Shown here piece after piece: positions 36,039-46,117 of a DNA stretch of 64,000 nucleotides. Origin of the DNA: an uncultured Eubacterium sp. (GTDB lineage: Bacteria; Bacillota; Clostridia; Lachnospirales; Lachnospiraceae); the NCBI GenBank assembly GCA_945939115.1, contig CAMEVC010000002.1, positions 154,134 to 218,133 on the forward strand, in the 5' to 3' direction. The position numbers and the translations under genes are program-made. The notes under the pieces were generated by a model. The model saw only the letters and a list, made by a program, of their open reading frames with translations. It searched no databases and had not been told where the DNA came from. How positions within the stretch are numbered: the stretch's first letter is position 1; every line of letters begins with the position of its first letter.

Positions 36039-37478
36039 TTAGTACGCCTTACCCCAGTAAACCATTGTCTTAGCAGGCTTACCACAGCATACGCACACAT
36101 CACTCAAATTTTCCTGTGCAAAAGGCATACATCTTGATGTACAAGTAGTATCTTCTTTTATCTTGTCCTCACAAGCCTGGTCTCCACACCACATAGCCTT
36201 AATAAATCCGGCTTTGTTAGCCGCTGTATCCTTGAATTCATCATAGTTTAAGGCTGTATATGTATGAGCATCCCTGTGGGCTCTGGCTCTCTCAAGCATA
36301 TCTGTCTGCATTGCAGCAAGAATCTCCGGAATCTTAACTGCAAGCTCATCTATAGAAACCGTAATCTTCTCTCTTGTATCACGGCGGACAACGATAGCCT
36401 GATTAGCCTCGATATCTCTTGGTCCCATCTCAACCCTTACTGGAATTCCACGCATCTCCTGCTCTGAGAACTTCCATCCCGGATTCTTGTCAGAGTCGTC
36501 AACCTTAACACGCAGTCCGGCAGCCTTAAGAGTCTCACGCACTTCATATGCCTTGTCGAGAACGCCTTCCTTCTTCTGCATAATAGGAATAATATCAACC
36601 TGTACAGGAGCGATTTTAGGTGGAAGCACCAGACCTGAATCATCACCATGTGTCATGATAACTGCACCGATAAGTCTTGTTGTTGTTCCCCATGAAGTCT
36701 GATGAACATATTTTAACTTGTTATCCTTGTCTGTGTACTGGATACCAAATGCTTTGGCAAATCCATCGCCAAAGTTATGGCTTGTTCCTGACTGAAGAGC
36801 CTTTCCATCATGCATAAGCGCCTCTATTGTATAAGTAGCCTCTGCACCTGCGAATTTCTCCTTATCAGTCTTGCGTCCCTTAATAACCGGAATTGCAAGC
36901 ACTTCCTCACAGAATGAAGCATACAGGTTCAGCATCTGCTGTGTGCGTTCCTCTGCCTCTTCTGCAGTAGCATGTGCTGTATGTCCTTCCTGCCATAAGA
37001 ACTCCCTTGAACGAAGGAAAGGTCTTGTTTCCTTCTCCCATCTTACAACTGAGCACCACTGGTTGTACACCTTTGGTAAATCTCTGTATGAATGTATCTC
37101 GTCTTTATAGAAATCACAGAAAAGTGTCTCTGATGTAGGTCTTACACACATTTTCTCCTGAAGCGGATTAAGACCACCCTGTGTCACCCATGCAACCTCT
37201 GGAGCAAAGCCTTCAACATGATCTTTCTCAACCTCAAGAAGACTCTCCGGAATAAACATAGGAAGATATACATTCTCAACACCTGATTCCTTGAATCTTC
37301 TGTCCATCTCATTCCTGATGTTCTCCCAGATTGCATATCCGGCCGGCTTAAATATCATACATCCCTTAACACTTGAATAAGACATAAGCTCTGCCTTCTT
37401 ACATACATCTGTGTACCACTGAGCGAAATCCTCCTTCATGGATGTAATCGCTTCTACTAATTTCTTGTCCTCTGCCAT
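36039..37478 (-). CDS. proS: Prolyl-tRNA synthetase, archaeal/eukaryotic-like short form
   Basis: 479 residues, class II synthetase of the short form lacking the bacterial editing insertion. [12 protein letters not shown] and [15 protein letters not shown] are motif 2-region blocks. An anticodon-binding domain follows, and the C-terminal zinc-type domain ends [18 protein letters not shown] with the terminal Tyr typical of this form. It charges tRNA-Pro. No T-box leader is visible in the 41-base gap to the upstream gene. Confidence 0.95.
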   Translation of the reverse strand: MAEDKKLVEAITSMKEDFAQWYTDVCKKAELMSYSSVKGCMIFKPAGYAIWENIRNEMDRRFKESGVENVYLPMFIPESLLEVEKDHVEGFAPEVAWVTQGGLNPLQEKMCVRPTSETLFCDFYKDEIHSYRDLPKVYNQWCSVVRWEKETRPFLRSREFLWQEGHTAHATAEEAEERTQQMLNLYASFCEEVLAIPVIKGRKTDKEKFAGAEATYTIEALMHDGKALQSGTSHNFGDGFAKAFGIQYTDKDNKLKYVHQTSWGTTTRLIGAVIMTHGDDSGLVLPPKIAPVQVDIIPIMQKKEGVLDKAYEVRETLKAAGLRVKVDDSDKNPGWKFSEQEMRGIPVRVEMGPRDIEANQAIVVRRDTREKITVSIDELAVKIPEILAAMQTDMLERARAHRDAHTYTALNYDEFKDTAANKAGFIKAMWCGDQACEDKIKEDTTCTSRCMPFAQENLSDVCVCCGKPAKTMVYWGKAY

Positions 37479-37519
37479 AATAAAATCTCCTTCTGTCCGC
37501 CTGCCATTGGCGCCACGCT

Positions 37520-38590
37520 TTAGAGTTTATCATGTTCTATAATGCTTTTCAAGTGAAGAACAAGCGCTTTTATAATACAGTAGGAAACAGGCCCCAGAAT
37601 AAACCCCACAATTCCATATATGAGAATTCCAATATATATTACTGCCAGCATTGTAAAAGGTGAAATCCCCAGCCTGTCTCCCATACATTTTGACTCCATT
37701 ATCTCCCTGACAAAATATGTGATGATATACAAAACAATCAGAATAACAGCTGTTTTTACCCTTCCAAACAACAGACTCACCACAGCCCACGGAATAAGCA
37801 CTGTTCCTGTGCCGAATATTGGCAGCGCATCAATAACCCCCGTAAGCACACCTAACAGAATCGCATAAGGATTTCCTATCAGTATAAATGCAGTGGCACA
37901 CAGTGAAATATTTATTGACATTATAATGAGCTGAACCCTGAAGTACACATTTATCAAAGTTCTAAGTCCCTTATGGACTGCCTGAATCTCATCCTTAAAC
38001 ACACTCTCCCTGCGCCACGCTCTGTATTTATCTAGACCGGAAGATGCATATATCGTACCGATAAAACTCACAACAAGTCCCGCGAATGCCATTATGCACC
38101 ATGTAATTACAGGTACCGTGTGATTTTTCATAATACCAAGCACAATCTGCTGCTCATCTCCATCCATGATTATACTTTTACATTTTTCAAAGAAGGCATA
38201 GCAGCAGCCCTCTTTTAACCTTATCCATCCATCTATCCGGCAGCACACCACACGGAACTGCCCATCAAGCCTCTCCAGATTTTCATCGAAGTTACCAATA
38301 AATCCTTTGAGCTCACGAAACCCCATATATCCAAGATATCCCACAACCAGCAGAATAATAAGTGTTACCATAGTCACCACCACGCTCGCCGCCAGTGTTT
38401 TCCTACCCTTAAAAAGTCTGGCAAGTCCTGAAACAGGTCGCTCCAGTAGCACCGCAAAGACAAAAGCAAGCATGAAAGGCCAGATATAATAAAACAGACA
38501 TTTGAATATAAAAAAAACGACTGCAATTATTGCTGCGCCTCCCAGCAATAACTGTAACCGTCTTTTAAATGTCCATTTATACTCACCCAT
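37520..38590 (-). CDS. AI-2E family transporter (PerM/YtvI-like)
   Basis: 356 residues with paired N-terminal membrane segments, a soluble middle, and C-terminal membrane segments containing the conserved [13 protein letters not shown] and the [15 protein letters not shown] regions of the AI-2E (UPF0118) family. Some members act as Na+/H+ antiporters or signal exporters; YtvI is sporulation-linked in Bacillus. The substrate is unknown. The start is the internal ATG preceded by GAGGTGG rather than the ATG 24 bases upstream. Confidence 0.85.
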   Translation of the reverse strand: MGEYKWTFKRRLQLLLGGAAIIAVVFFIFKCLFYYIWPFMLAFVFAVLLERPVSGLARLFKGRKTLAASVVVTMVTLIILLVVGYLGYMGFRELKGFIGNFDENLERLDGQFRVVCCRIDGWIRLKEGCCYAFFEKCKSIIMDGDEQQIVLGIMKNHTVPVITWCIMAFAGLVVSFIGTIYASSGLDKYRAWRRESVFKDEIQAVHKGLRTLINVYFRVQLIIMSINISLCATAFILIGNPYAILLGVLTGVIDALPIFGTGTVLIPWAVVSLLFGRVKTAVILIVLYIITYFVREIMESKCMGDRLGISPFTMLAVIYIGILIYGIVGFILGPVSYCIIKALVLHLKSIIEHDKL

Positions 38591-38716
38591 TTTCCACCTC
38601 ATATCTGACAACAACTACACATTTTGATTTACATAGTATGTCCGATATTTTCCCATTTTATCCAGAACTTGAAAAAAGATGATTTATTATATAAACTGAA
38701 GAAAGTCAGGATTTAT

Positions 38717-38803
38717 TAGCAGAATTGGGGTAAGGATACTTATCATGCAGACTACGGATAAGGCTACCCATCATGCAGAATTGGAATGAAGGAGCACATT
38801 ATG
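38717..38803 (+). repeat. Three imperfect 28-bp copies of a ribosome-site/start-codon region
   Basis: ATG codons at 38745, 38773 and 38801 lie exactly 28 bases apart, each preceded by an AAGG sequence (TAAGGATACTTATC, TAAGGCTACCCATC, GAAGGAGCACATT). ATCATGCAGA is identical in copies 1 and 2, and GCAGAATTGG occurs at 38719 and 38775. The third copy is the real start of the pseudouridine synthase gene. 28 is not a multiple of 3, so the copies are in different frames. Confidence 0.7.
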
Positions 38804-39520
38804 CTTAATATAATATATGAAGATAAGGACATTATCATTGTAAACAAGCCGTCAGGCCAGCTTTCTCAGGGTGCCAGAGGATTTGACTTAGACCTTATAA
38901 GTGAGGTCATGACATACAACCGTTCAAAAGGAAATCCTGCTTATGCAGCAATCATCAACAGACTTGACAGACCGGTTTCCGGACTGGTGCTTATAGCTAA
39001 GAACAAGTCCGCAGCAGCGGCATATTCCACAGCCATGCAGAAAAATGGTGGTTTTAATAAACAGTATGAGGCTCTTGTATGTGGAAAACTACCGGAAGAA
39101 TCCGGCATTTTTGTGGATTACCTGAAAAAGAACAGCAATACAAACACTTCATCTGTTGTTCCCGAAAAAAAGGCGGCATCCGATAAAGATGCAAAGCTTT
39201 CAAAACTTGAATACGAGGTTATATCCTATGATGACGTAAATGACATTTCACATATAAAGATACATCTCATCACAGGAAGACATCATCAGATAAGAGTTCA
39301 GTTTGCAAGCCGGAACCATCCTCTTATAGGCGATTACAAGTATAATACCTGTAATATAGACATAGATAAAACCGCTAACTCCTGTGGTTTTGACATGGAT
39401 AAGGCTGTTAAATCATGCCATCTTGGCAGAAATCAGATAGCATTATGCGCAACATCCATAACATTAAACGGCAAAGAATTTAATATTGAAGCTGGTTTTA
39501 ATTATCATGCAGGCTTGTGA
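38801..39520 (+). CDS. RluA-family pseudouridine synthase
   Basis: 239 residues. IIYEDKDIIIVNKPSG opens the family fold, and INRLDRPVSGLVLIAKN holds the catalytic Asp (D56) in RLDR. HLITGRHHQIRVQFA and HPLIGDYKY are the later conserved blocks. It isomerises uridines in rRNA or tRNA; the target is not predictable. A charged insertion (about 110-140) is specific to this protein. The start chosen has AAGGAG six bases upstream. Confidence 0.87.
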   Translation: MLNIIYEDKDIIIVNKPSGQLSQGARGFDLDLISEVMTYNRSKGNPAYAAIINRLDRPVSGLVLIAKNKSAAAAYSTAMQKNGGFNKQYEALVCGKLPEESGIFVDYLKKNSNTNTSSVVPEKKAASDKDAKLSKLEYEVISYDDVNDISHIKIHLITGRHHQIRVQFASRNHPLIGDYKYNTCNIDIDKTANSCGFDMDKAVKSCHLGRNQIALCATSITLNGKEFNIEAGFNYHAGL

Positions 39521-39604
39521 TAAGGCTCGATTATGGCTTTATTCCGACTTAATCGCGGCTTTTATCGCGACTGGCTCGCTTATTTCAAGATAAACTATCG
39601 TGTT

Positions 39605-39890
39605 ACCTACAAGTAGTCGCTTCTTCTACTATTTAGTAGGTCTTTTTCTTTGCCTTGCTCCAAGAAATGTTGTCGTGTTACCTACAAGTAGTCATTTCTT
39701 CTACTATTTAGTAGGTCTTTTTCGCATGTGACTGTTATCACTCGCACCTTGTAGACCATTTTTTACAAGAATCAACCTACTAAATGTCTTAATTCTCTAT
39801 TCTTTATAGGTAAGCTCCATTAGATTATATTATTATTACTAAGAATCAACCTACTAAATCGCCACATTAATCTCCACTTATAGGTATTGC
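39605..39890. repeat. Second array of four hairpin repeats with the CCTACTAAA / TTTAGTAGG core
   Basis: Units begin with ACCTAC at 39605, 39680, 39775 and 39849. Units 1 and 2 (about 39601-39647 and 39676-39723) are near-identical 48-base copies ending TTTAGTAGGTCTTTTTC. Units 3 and 4 both begin AATCAACCTACTAAAT and end TTATAGGTA. A further CTTGTA/TACAAG inverted repeat lies between units 2 and 3. The 485-base gap 39521-40005 holds only this array and the direct repeats at its right end; no gene was found. Confidence 0.82.
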
Positions 39891-39958
39891 CCCAAAATCC
39901 TGCCTTTCCCGGGATAATAGTTTCAAGCACATAAACACCGGATTTATGCAACCTCACC

Positions 39959-40019
39959 CACCTTGAAGCTACACAAGAAACTACACATAAAGCCCCACCT
40001 TGAAGCTACACCTTGAAGC
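39959..40019. repeat. Direct repeats copying the 3' end of the response-regulator gene
   Basis: CACCTTGAAGCTACAC occurs at 39959-39974 and 39996-40011, and its first 11 bases again at 40009-40019. The last copy is the end of the response-regulator reading frame (…FKV stop), so the gene's final codons and stop have been duplicated downstream. Confidence 0.75.
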
Positions 40020-40695
40020 GGTACCCTACACCCCATATAGTCTCTATATACTGAGGCTTACTTGTATCAAGCTCAATCTTTTCCCTAATCTTCTTAATGT
40101 GAACAGTAACTGTGGCAATATCTCCTATTGAATCCATATCCCAGATTTCCTTAAACAATTCTTCCTTGGTATACACATGATTAGGATGCTCTGCAAGGAA
40201 AGTAAGTAGATCAAATTCCTTGGTTGTAAACGGCTTCTCCTCACCATTGATAAATACACGCCTTGCTGTCTTATCAATCTTAATTCCTCTAATCTCGATA
40301 ATATTATTAGTATTCTTGGAACTGCTCACAAGTCTGTCATATCTTGCCAGATGTGCCTTAACTCTTGCTACCAGCTCGCTTGGGCTGAATGGCTTCGTGA
40401 TATAATCATCTGCCCCTACGCCCAGACCTCGTATTTTATCAATATCTTCCTTCTTGGCTGAAACCATGATAATAGGTATATCCTTAACCTCTCTCACCTG
40501 CTTACATATCTCGATTCCATCAGTTCCCGGAAGCATGATATCAAGTATGCACATATCAACATCCTCATTCAGTGCTGCTGCCAGCCCGCTTGTTCCGTCA
40601 TTGCACACTTCAACCTCATATCCGTTAAGTTCAAGGTAATCCTTTTCGATATCTGCAATACTCTCTTCATCTTCAACAATTAAAATCTTACTCAT
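40006..40695 (-). CDS. OmpR/PhoB-family response regulator
   Basis: 229 residues. The receiver domain has KILIVEDEESIADIE at the N terminus, phosphoacceptor D52 in CILDIMLPG and Lys in VSAKKED. The winged-helix output domain (about 130-229) has FTTKEFDLLTFLAEHPNHVY and TVTVHIKKIREKI. The pattern is close to VanR-type regulators. It is encoded 13 bases after the histidine kinase gene, and AAGGGG precedes the ATG. Confidence 0.92.
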   Translation of the reverse strand: MSKILIVEDEESIADIEKDYLELNGYEVEVCNDGTSGLAAALNEDVDMCILDIMLPGTDGIEICKQVREVKDIPIIMVSAKKEDIDKIRGLGVGADDYITKPFSPSELVARVKAHLARYDRLVSSSKNTNNIIEIRGIKIDKTARRVFINGEEKPFTTKEFDLLTFLAEHPNHVYTKEELFKEIWDMDSIGDIATVTVHIKKIREKIELDTSKPQYIETIWGVGYRFKV

Positions 40696-40708
40696 ATATA
40701 TACCCCTT

Positions 40709-42220
40709 TCATGCTTCCTGTGCATTATTATTTTCAGCTTTGGCTTTAATCAGGTTAAGGTGCATTGTTGTACCCTCCCCCTCAACGCTCTCAGCCCATA
40801 TCTTTCCTTTATGATCCTCAACTATCTTCTTGACAATGGCAAGCCCAATTCCGCTTCCACCATGCTTACTGTTTCTTGATTCATCAGTTCTATAGAATCG
40901 CTCAAATACATGCTCAATATCCTTCGCTGCAATACCAATTCCGTTATCTGAGAATATGACATGAATATAGTCTCCCTCATCATACAGGTCAATAGTTATC
41001 CTGCCCTGGCGTCCTTCAGCCATATATTTCACTGAGTTACTTATAATATTATTGACAACTCTCTTTAACTGCTCCGGATCAACATTCATATAAGCCGGCT
41101 CTGTAAGGTGGTCATTATACTCAAGCCCAATCTGGCTCGCCTCCAGCTCAGTACCAATCTCCTCACAGCAATCGCCAAAATAGTCACTCACATTGCATCG
41201 TACAAATGTGTATGGCACCCTGTTGGTATCAAGCCTTGAATATATGGTGAGCTCATCAATAAGCTTGTCCATATCATTAACCTTATTAGCAATAGTCTGT
41301 ATATACTTAGCCTGCTTCTCCGGAGTATTAGCCACGCCATCCTGAAGGCCTTCAACATATCCCTTAATTGCTGTCAACGGTGTCTTAAGATCGTGGGAGA
41401 TATTTCTTATAAGCTCTTTCTCCTCAACATCAGACTTCAGTTTCTCTTCAGAGCTATTCTTGAGAATAACCCTCATATCCTCAAAATCCCGGCAAACATC
41501 CCCAATCTCATTATTAGAAACCTTCGGCATCTCGAAATCCATATTGCCTTCTTTAATATTATTAGTAGCTAACTTAAGCTTATTCAATGGTCTTACAATT
41601 GAACTGTATATCCACAATGTAAGTCCCAGACTCGTTATCATAAGAACAAAAATAATAACCATGATAACTTCAACAATAAACGCCTTAATCTGTGGAAGTA
41701 TCTGCTTCAGCGATGTAACGATAGATACGCTGTAATAGTTGCCCTCCGAATCCCTGAAATTAAGCTGTTTAATAAGATTCTGGTACTCTCCACCCTTATA
41801 GGTTCCCACATCAGATATATTCTCCTTAGTATCAGAGTACTCCGGCAGAATCTTTCTGATATCAGCATCCGGTAAACTTGTGGAGTTATAGATAATTCGT
41901 CCATTCACTCTTACAACGAGACATGAAAGCTTAGCAGATAATTCCTGCGAAAGCTCATCAAGATACCCGGTATCTGCAAACTGTGCAGGGTTCTCCTCCA
42001 CCTTGACCTTCATATCCTCGTATATTCCATCGGTTATTCCTCCAAATATCATTATAGGCGAATATACCCCGATAAGAACCGCACCATCTTCTACTTCGTA
42101 TGTCCTCTCAATACTTTCCTTCTGTATATGATACAGACATCCCATCGCCATGCTGCATAAGATTACCGGCAGAAATACCATAATACAGAAAGAAATAACT
42201 AACTTATTCTTTAACTTCAT
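40709..42220 (-). CDS. Membrane sensor histidine kinase
   Basis: 503 residues. Two membrane segments (about 7-28 and 181-207) bracket an extracellular sensor of about 150 residues. A HAMP linker (208-260, SSIVRPLNKLKLATNNI) leads to the H-box IRNISHDLKTPLTAIKGY with H276. The N-box (NNIISNSVKYM), G1 (FSDNGIGI) and GSGIGLAIVKKIVEDH follow. It phosphorylates the regulator encoded next. The signal is unknown. The start has AAGGGG upstream; longer readings have no ribosome site. Confidence 0.92.
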   Translation of the reverse strand: MKLKNKLVISFCIMVFLPVILCSMAMGCLYHIQKESIERTYEVEDGAVLIGVYSPIMIFGGITDGIYEDMKVKVEENPAQFADTGYLDELSQELSAKLSCLVVRVNGRIIYNSTSLPDADIRKILPEYSDTKENISDVGTYKGGEYQNLIKQLNFRDSEGNYYSVSIVTSLKQILPQIKAFIVEVIMVIIFVLMITSLGLTLWIYSSIVRPLNKLKLATNNIKEGNMDFEMPKVSNNEIGDVCRDFEDMRVILKNSSEEKLKSDVEEKELIRNISHDLKTPLTAIKGYVEGLQDGVANTPEKQAKYIQTIANKVNDMDKLIDELTIYSRLDTNRVPYTFVRCNVSDYFGDCCEEIGTELEASQIGLEYNDHLTEPAYMNVDPEQLKRVVNNIISNSVKYMAEGRQGRITIDLYDEGDYIHVIFSDNGIGIAAKDIEHVFERFYRTDESRNSKHGGSGIGLAIVKKIVEDHKGKIWAESVEGEGTTMHLNLIKAKAENNNAQEA

Positions 42221-42359
42221 TGTAACCCCTTTTCTACTAAATACTACCATATTCAAGCTTATTTGTGGTATTACAAATATATTAAAATTATTAAATAACC
42301 CTAAATTTCCAATATAAACTAAAATTGGCTGCAACGGTCTACACCGCCACAGCCTGAAA

Positions 42360-43655
42360 TCAGCCTATTTTAAGTTTAAACTTCTGGAGTTCCCTGTCAG
42401 AATCAACGCGCTTAATAACAGCGCCAAGGTTAGCAAGCTTACCTTCAAAATCCTCATAGCCTCTCTGAATATACTCAATATCCTCAATCTCAGAGATGCC
42501 GTCAGCCGCAAGTGCAGCAATAACAAGAGCAGCTCCTGCCCTTAAGTCCGGAGCTGACAACTGAACCCCGCAAAAACTCTTAACGCCCTCAATATAAGCC
42601 GTGTTACCTTCGACCTTAATCTTAGCGCCCATCCTTCCTAATTCATCAACATATTTGAATCTGTTCTCAAATATACTCTCTGTAACCATGCTTGAGCCTT
42701 CAGCTAATGCTAGCACAACAGAAATCTGTGGCTGCATATCAGTAGGAAATCCCGGATACGGCAGGGTCTTGACATTCGTACTCTTAAGAGTACATCCCTC
42801 ACCTATAACACGAAGACAGTCGTCTCCCTCCTCAATCTTACATCCCATCTCGATAAGCTTGGCAGATATTGACTCAAGATGTTTAGGAATAACATCCTGA
42901 ATAACTACATCTCCATGCGTAGCTGCGGCAGCCATCATAAATGTACCTGCCTCTATCTGGTCCGGAATAATTGAATAAGTACATCCGTGGAGTCTCTTAA
43001 CACCTTTAATTCGGATAACATCTGTTCCTGCGCCCTTAATATTAGCACCCATGGCGTTAAGGAAGTTAGCTACATCAACAATATGAGGTTCCTTTGCCGC
43101 ATTTTCAAGGATAGTATCTCCCTCTGCCATGCATGAAGCCATCATAAGATTAATAGTTGCTCCAACTGTTACTACGTCGAAATAAACATGTGCGCCTGTA
43201 AGCTTATCAGCCTTTGCGTGAACAACACCACAATCGATATTAACATCCGCACCAAGTGCCTTAAATCCCTTAATGTGCTGGTCTATCGGACGGCTTCCAA
43301 TATTACACCCACCCGGGAGTGCAACATGCGCCTCGTTATACTTGCCCAATAACGCACCTAAAAGATAATAAGATGCTCTTATCTTCTTAATATAATCATA
43401 TTCTACATTGGTATCACAGATTGAACCACCATTTATCTGAACAGAATTGTTGTAAACATACTTAACCTTTGCCCCAATTCCCTCTATTGCCTGAAGTAAA
43501 ACTCTTGTGTCTCTAACATTAGGTACATTTTCAATTGTTACAGTATCATCTGTCATAATTGCTGCTGCAAGAATGCCTAAAGCCGCATTCTTAGCACCAC
43601 CAATGGAAACTTTTCCCTTGAGTGGAATCCCACCCTTGACAACATATTGTTCCAT
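42360..43655 (-). CDS. murA: UDP-N-acetylglucosamine 1-carboxyvinyltransferase
   Basis: 431 residues. GISLKGKVSIGGAKNAALG-type N terminus (here GGIPLKGKVSIGGAKNAAL), the RASYYLLGALLG region and the PGGCNIGSRPIDQHIKGF block identify MurA. The catalytic cysteine position falls in the C-x-x-x loop near CGVVHAKAD/GCKIEEG and was not fixed by eye. It makes the first committed peptidoglycan precursor. Gram-positives often carry a second MurA; which paralog this is cannot be told. Confidence 0.92.
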   Translation of the reverse strand: MEQYVVKGGIPLKGKVSIGGAKNAALGILAAAIMTDDTVTIENVPNVRDTRVLLQAIEGIGAKVKYVYNNSVQINGGSICDTNVEYDYIKKIRASYYLLGALLGKYNEAHVALPGGCNIGSRPIDQHIKGFKALGADVNIDCGVVHAKADKLTGAHVYFDVVTVGATINLMMASCMAEGDTILENAAKEPHIVDVANFLNAMGANIKGAGTDVIRIKGVKRLHGCTYSIIPDQIEAGTFMMAAAATHGDVVIQDVIPKHLESISAKLIEMGCKIEEGDDCLRVIGEGCTLKSTNVKTLPYPGFPTDMQPQISVVLALAEGSSMVTESIFENRFKYVDELGRMGAKIKVEGNTAYIEGVKSFCGVQLSAPDLRAGAALVIAALAADGISEIEDIEYIQRGYEDFEGKLANLGAVIKRVDSDRELQKFKLKIG

Positions 43656-43814
43656 ATAGCACCTCTAAACATAATAGTCATATCTTATAAAGTATATCAC
43701 AGAACTTTGATTTGTAAAGATTTTGCCTGCAAATACATTTATAAAAATATGGCAGATACACCCCTTACTTTAATAATATGCAGACTAAAATCTGTAGTTA
43801 CATTTTACATAATA

Positions 43815-43838
43815 AAGGCTGTCCCTGAGGGCAGCCTT
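43815..43838 (-). terminator. Terminator after the M23 peptidase gene
   Basis: On the minus strand AAGGCTGCCC pairs with GGGaCAGCCTT (one bulged base), loop TCA, followed by TTATTAT. It lies 20 bases past the stop codon. The rest of the gap to murA (43656-43814) shows no gene. Confidence 0.7.
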
Positions 43839-43857
43839 ATATTAACTCATTATGTTA

Positions 43858-45390
43858 TTAATTCTTATTGACATAATTAAGCGGATTAACCGGAGAACCA
43901 CCAATCCATATTTCAAAATGTAAATGTGGACCTGTACTGTATCCTGTATTTCCAGAGGCAGCAATTGCTTGTCCCTGCGATACTCTCTGTCCGGAACTAA
44001 CCTTGACAGCACTTAAATGTCCATATCTTGTCATAGTTCCGTTGTCATGGGTAATGTCGACACAATATCCATAGTCTCCATACCATCCGGCTCTTGTAAC
44101 TGTTCCGGCAGCCGCGGCTGTCACTGTAGTTCCCTGCGGAACATACCAGTCCACACCCTTATGGAAGCTGCCCCATCTGTATCCATATCCGGATGAAAAA
44201 GAACCGCCTGATATTGGTCTTAAATATGTTGGCGGAGTAAGCGTTCCGACTGCAATAGTCTTAGGCACTGACTCTGTCATTATAGTTTCTTTGATGTAAG
44301 TTCTTCCTGTTTCATTGCCATTAGAATAAGACACTTCTGCAATAACAGACCTGTGTCCCACCGTTCCTTCAGAAATAACAGTATTAGTTCCTCTGTAATG
44401 AATATCATCATCCTGATAAATAGGCTCTGCCTCATAATCCTCTTCATATGTCATCTGATACTTTGTAAGGACAGATATCTCTGACTTAGGAACAGTAATA
44501 ATAATTGCATCTCCCGGTGCAATTACACTTTCCACTGAGAGATTAGGATTAAGTCCTAACAGTTCTGATAATGATAAGCCATGGCTCTGCGCTATTCCTG
44601 AGAGCGTATCCCCTGCCTCAACTGTATATATTGTTTTCTCTGCGTGTTCCTTAGTTATATTCTCATAAGCCTCATCCACAGATGTTGTCACTGCATTATC
44701 TCCGGATATCTCAACCACAGTTACCTCTTCATCAAAGGTAATTCCAATAAGACCATCTCCATTGGCAACGGTAGCCCCATCCTGTGAAACAGCAGTTCCG
44801 CTAATTGCCGAAGATACTATCTCAGCCGCTGTGCTTTCCTTTGCTTTCTCTGTGATATTAATCGTGTAGGTCCCTGTTGCAGCATCCAGAGCATCAAGAT
44901 TTACTGAAAATGCATTGTTAGGGTCATATTTCTCAATGAGCTTCTCAAAAAGCTTCACTACATCATCCTTGGTTGCCATAGTAACTACGAAATCACCAAG
45001 TCTTACTGTATATGCCATCTTGAAATCTACATCCATTACATTTTCAAACATACAACTGTAGATTGCACCGGACAATTCCTCAGCACTCATTCTCTTGGCT
45101 ATTGTCTTCTTTTCCTTGACAATCTCAATATCCGGGTCCATATAGACGACGTCTTCATACTGTGCGCTCAGCTCCTGTCTTGCAGATGCCAGCGCCACAA
45201 TGACCTCTTCCTCTGTATTGGCAGCGCCAACCTTTATCCCGTTAATAGTAATACTGTAATAATTAGCTTCTGTTTTAAATAAAGTCTTCGTTAAAAATGG
45301 AATTATCAGAATGCACACAAAGCAAGCTACTGTTGTAGTCTTAAGAAGTGTAAGCTTCATGCGTCTGCCATATCTTGACAAGCGTTCCAT
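43858..45390 (-). CDS. Cell-wall peptidase with LysM, G5 and M23 domains
   Basis: About 510 residues. One N-terminal membrane segment (about 18-38) precedes a PepSY/YabE-like helical and beta region (about 50-235). LysM (YTVEAGDTLSGIAQSHGL) lies at about 255-300, G5 at about 310-385, and the M23 endopeptidase at about 405-500. Zinc ligands are seen in FHKGVDW (H410, D414) and GPHLHFE. It should cut peptidoglycan cross-links outside the cell, tethered by the membrane segment and LysM. The start is the ATG after GGAGG; an upstream TTG is in frame. Confidence 0.9.
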   Translation of the reverse strand: MERLSRYGRRMKLTLLKTTTVACFVCILIIPFLTKTLFKTEANYYSITINGIKVGAANTEEEVIVALASARQELSAQYEDVVYMDPDIEIVKEKKTIAKRMSAEELSGAIYSCMFENVMDVDFKMAYTVRLGDFVVTMATKDDVVKLFEKLIEKYDPNNAFSVNLDALDAATGTYTINITEKAKESTAAEIVSSAISGTAVSQDGATVANGDGLIGITFDEEVTVVEISGDNAVTTSVDEAYENITKEHAEKTIYTVEAGDTLSGIAQSHGLSLSELLGLNPNLSVESVIAPGDAIIITVPKSEISVLTKYQMTYEEDYEAEPIYQDDDIHYRGTNTVISEGTVGHRSVIAEVSYSNGNETGRTYIKETIMTESVPKTIAVGTLTPPTYLRPISGGSFSSGYGYRWGSFHKGVDWYVPQGTTVTAAAAGTVTRAGWYGDYGYCVDITHDNGTMTRYGHLSAVKVSSGQRVSQGQAIAASGNTGYSTGPHLHFEIWIGGSPVNPLNYVNKN

Positions 45391-45496
45391 AGGTTCCTCC
45401 AAACAATGTGTTAATATATAGTTATCTTCTCGTAATATCTCTGTAACATTTTTGTAACATTTATACTAGCACATCATTTTTATTTTGTAAACCCTA

Positions 45497-46117
45497 TTAA
45501 CCCAAGTCTTTCTGGTAATGTTTTCCTTTAGACGGCTTCTGCACAGAATATCCGAATTTGCCAATACAATCTCCCAGCCCATAATATCTTCCATGGGAGT
45601 ATGCCAAAAGATCCGCATCTGACAAATGTAGTGTTCCCTTTTCATCAAGCAGGCTCTCGTCCACATTAACTGCCATAACTTCAGCCAGAAACATATCATG
45701 GCTTCCCAACTCTATCACCTGTTTTACACGGCATTCAATATTAATAGGACTCTCTGCAATCGCAGGCGCCGATATTTTCACAGAAGCAGCAGGTGTAAGA
45801 TGCATCTGTTTAAACTTATCTACATCACGTCCGGACTTCACCCCGCAGTAATCCGTCGCTTTAGCAAGTTCCCTTGTAGTAAGGTTAATGACAAACTCTC
45901 CTGTTTCTTTAATAATGTCATAGCTGTATCTTTCTTTTCTTACTGAAATTGAAACCATCGCCGGGTCAGAACATATTGTCCCCGCCCATGCAACTGTTAT
46001 AATATTCGGTTTTTCATCAGTTCTTTTACAGCTTACCATAACCGCCGGAACCGGGTATAGCATATTCCCTGCTTTCCAGGTCTGTTTTTTAGCGGCTTTC
46101 TTTTTCTCACTTCCCAT
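45497..46117 (-). CDS. Flavin reductase-domain protein
   Basis: 206 residues. The FMN-binding flavin_reductase pattern is visible in NMLYPVPAVMVSCKRTDEKP, ITVAWAGTICSDPAMVSISV and GEFVINLTTRELA. Such proteins reduce FMN with NAD(P)H or act as flavoredoxins. Its first 11 bases overlap the end of the NUDIX gene, so it is translated in the same operon. The substrate is unknown. Confidence 0.85.
   Translation of the reverse strand: MGSEKKKAAKKQTWKAGNMLYPVPAVMVSCKRTDEKPNIITVAWAGTICSDPAMVSISVRKERYSYDIIKETGEFVINLTTRELAKATDYCGVKSGRDVDKFKQMHLTPAASVKISAPAIAESPINIECRVKQVIELGSHDMFLAEVMAVNVDESLLDEKGTLHLSDADLLAYSHGRYYGLGDCIGKFGYSVQKPSKGKHYQKDLG

Noticed and set aside
37479..37519. T-box leader for proS
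   Set aside because: The gap is only 41 bases, too short, with no T-box motif.
39605..39890. Plain tandem transcription terminators
   Set aside because: Only two of the four units have T runs on the plus strand, and the convergent genes around them would not need four.
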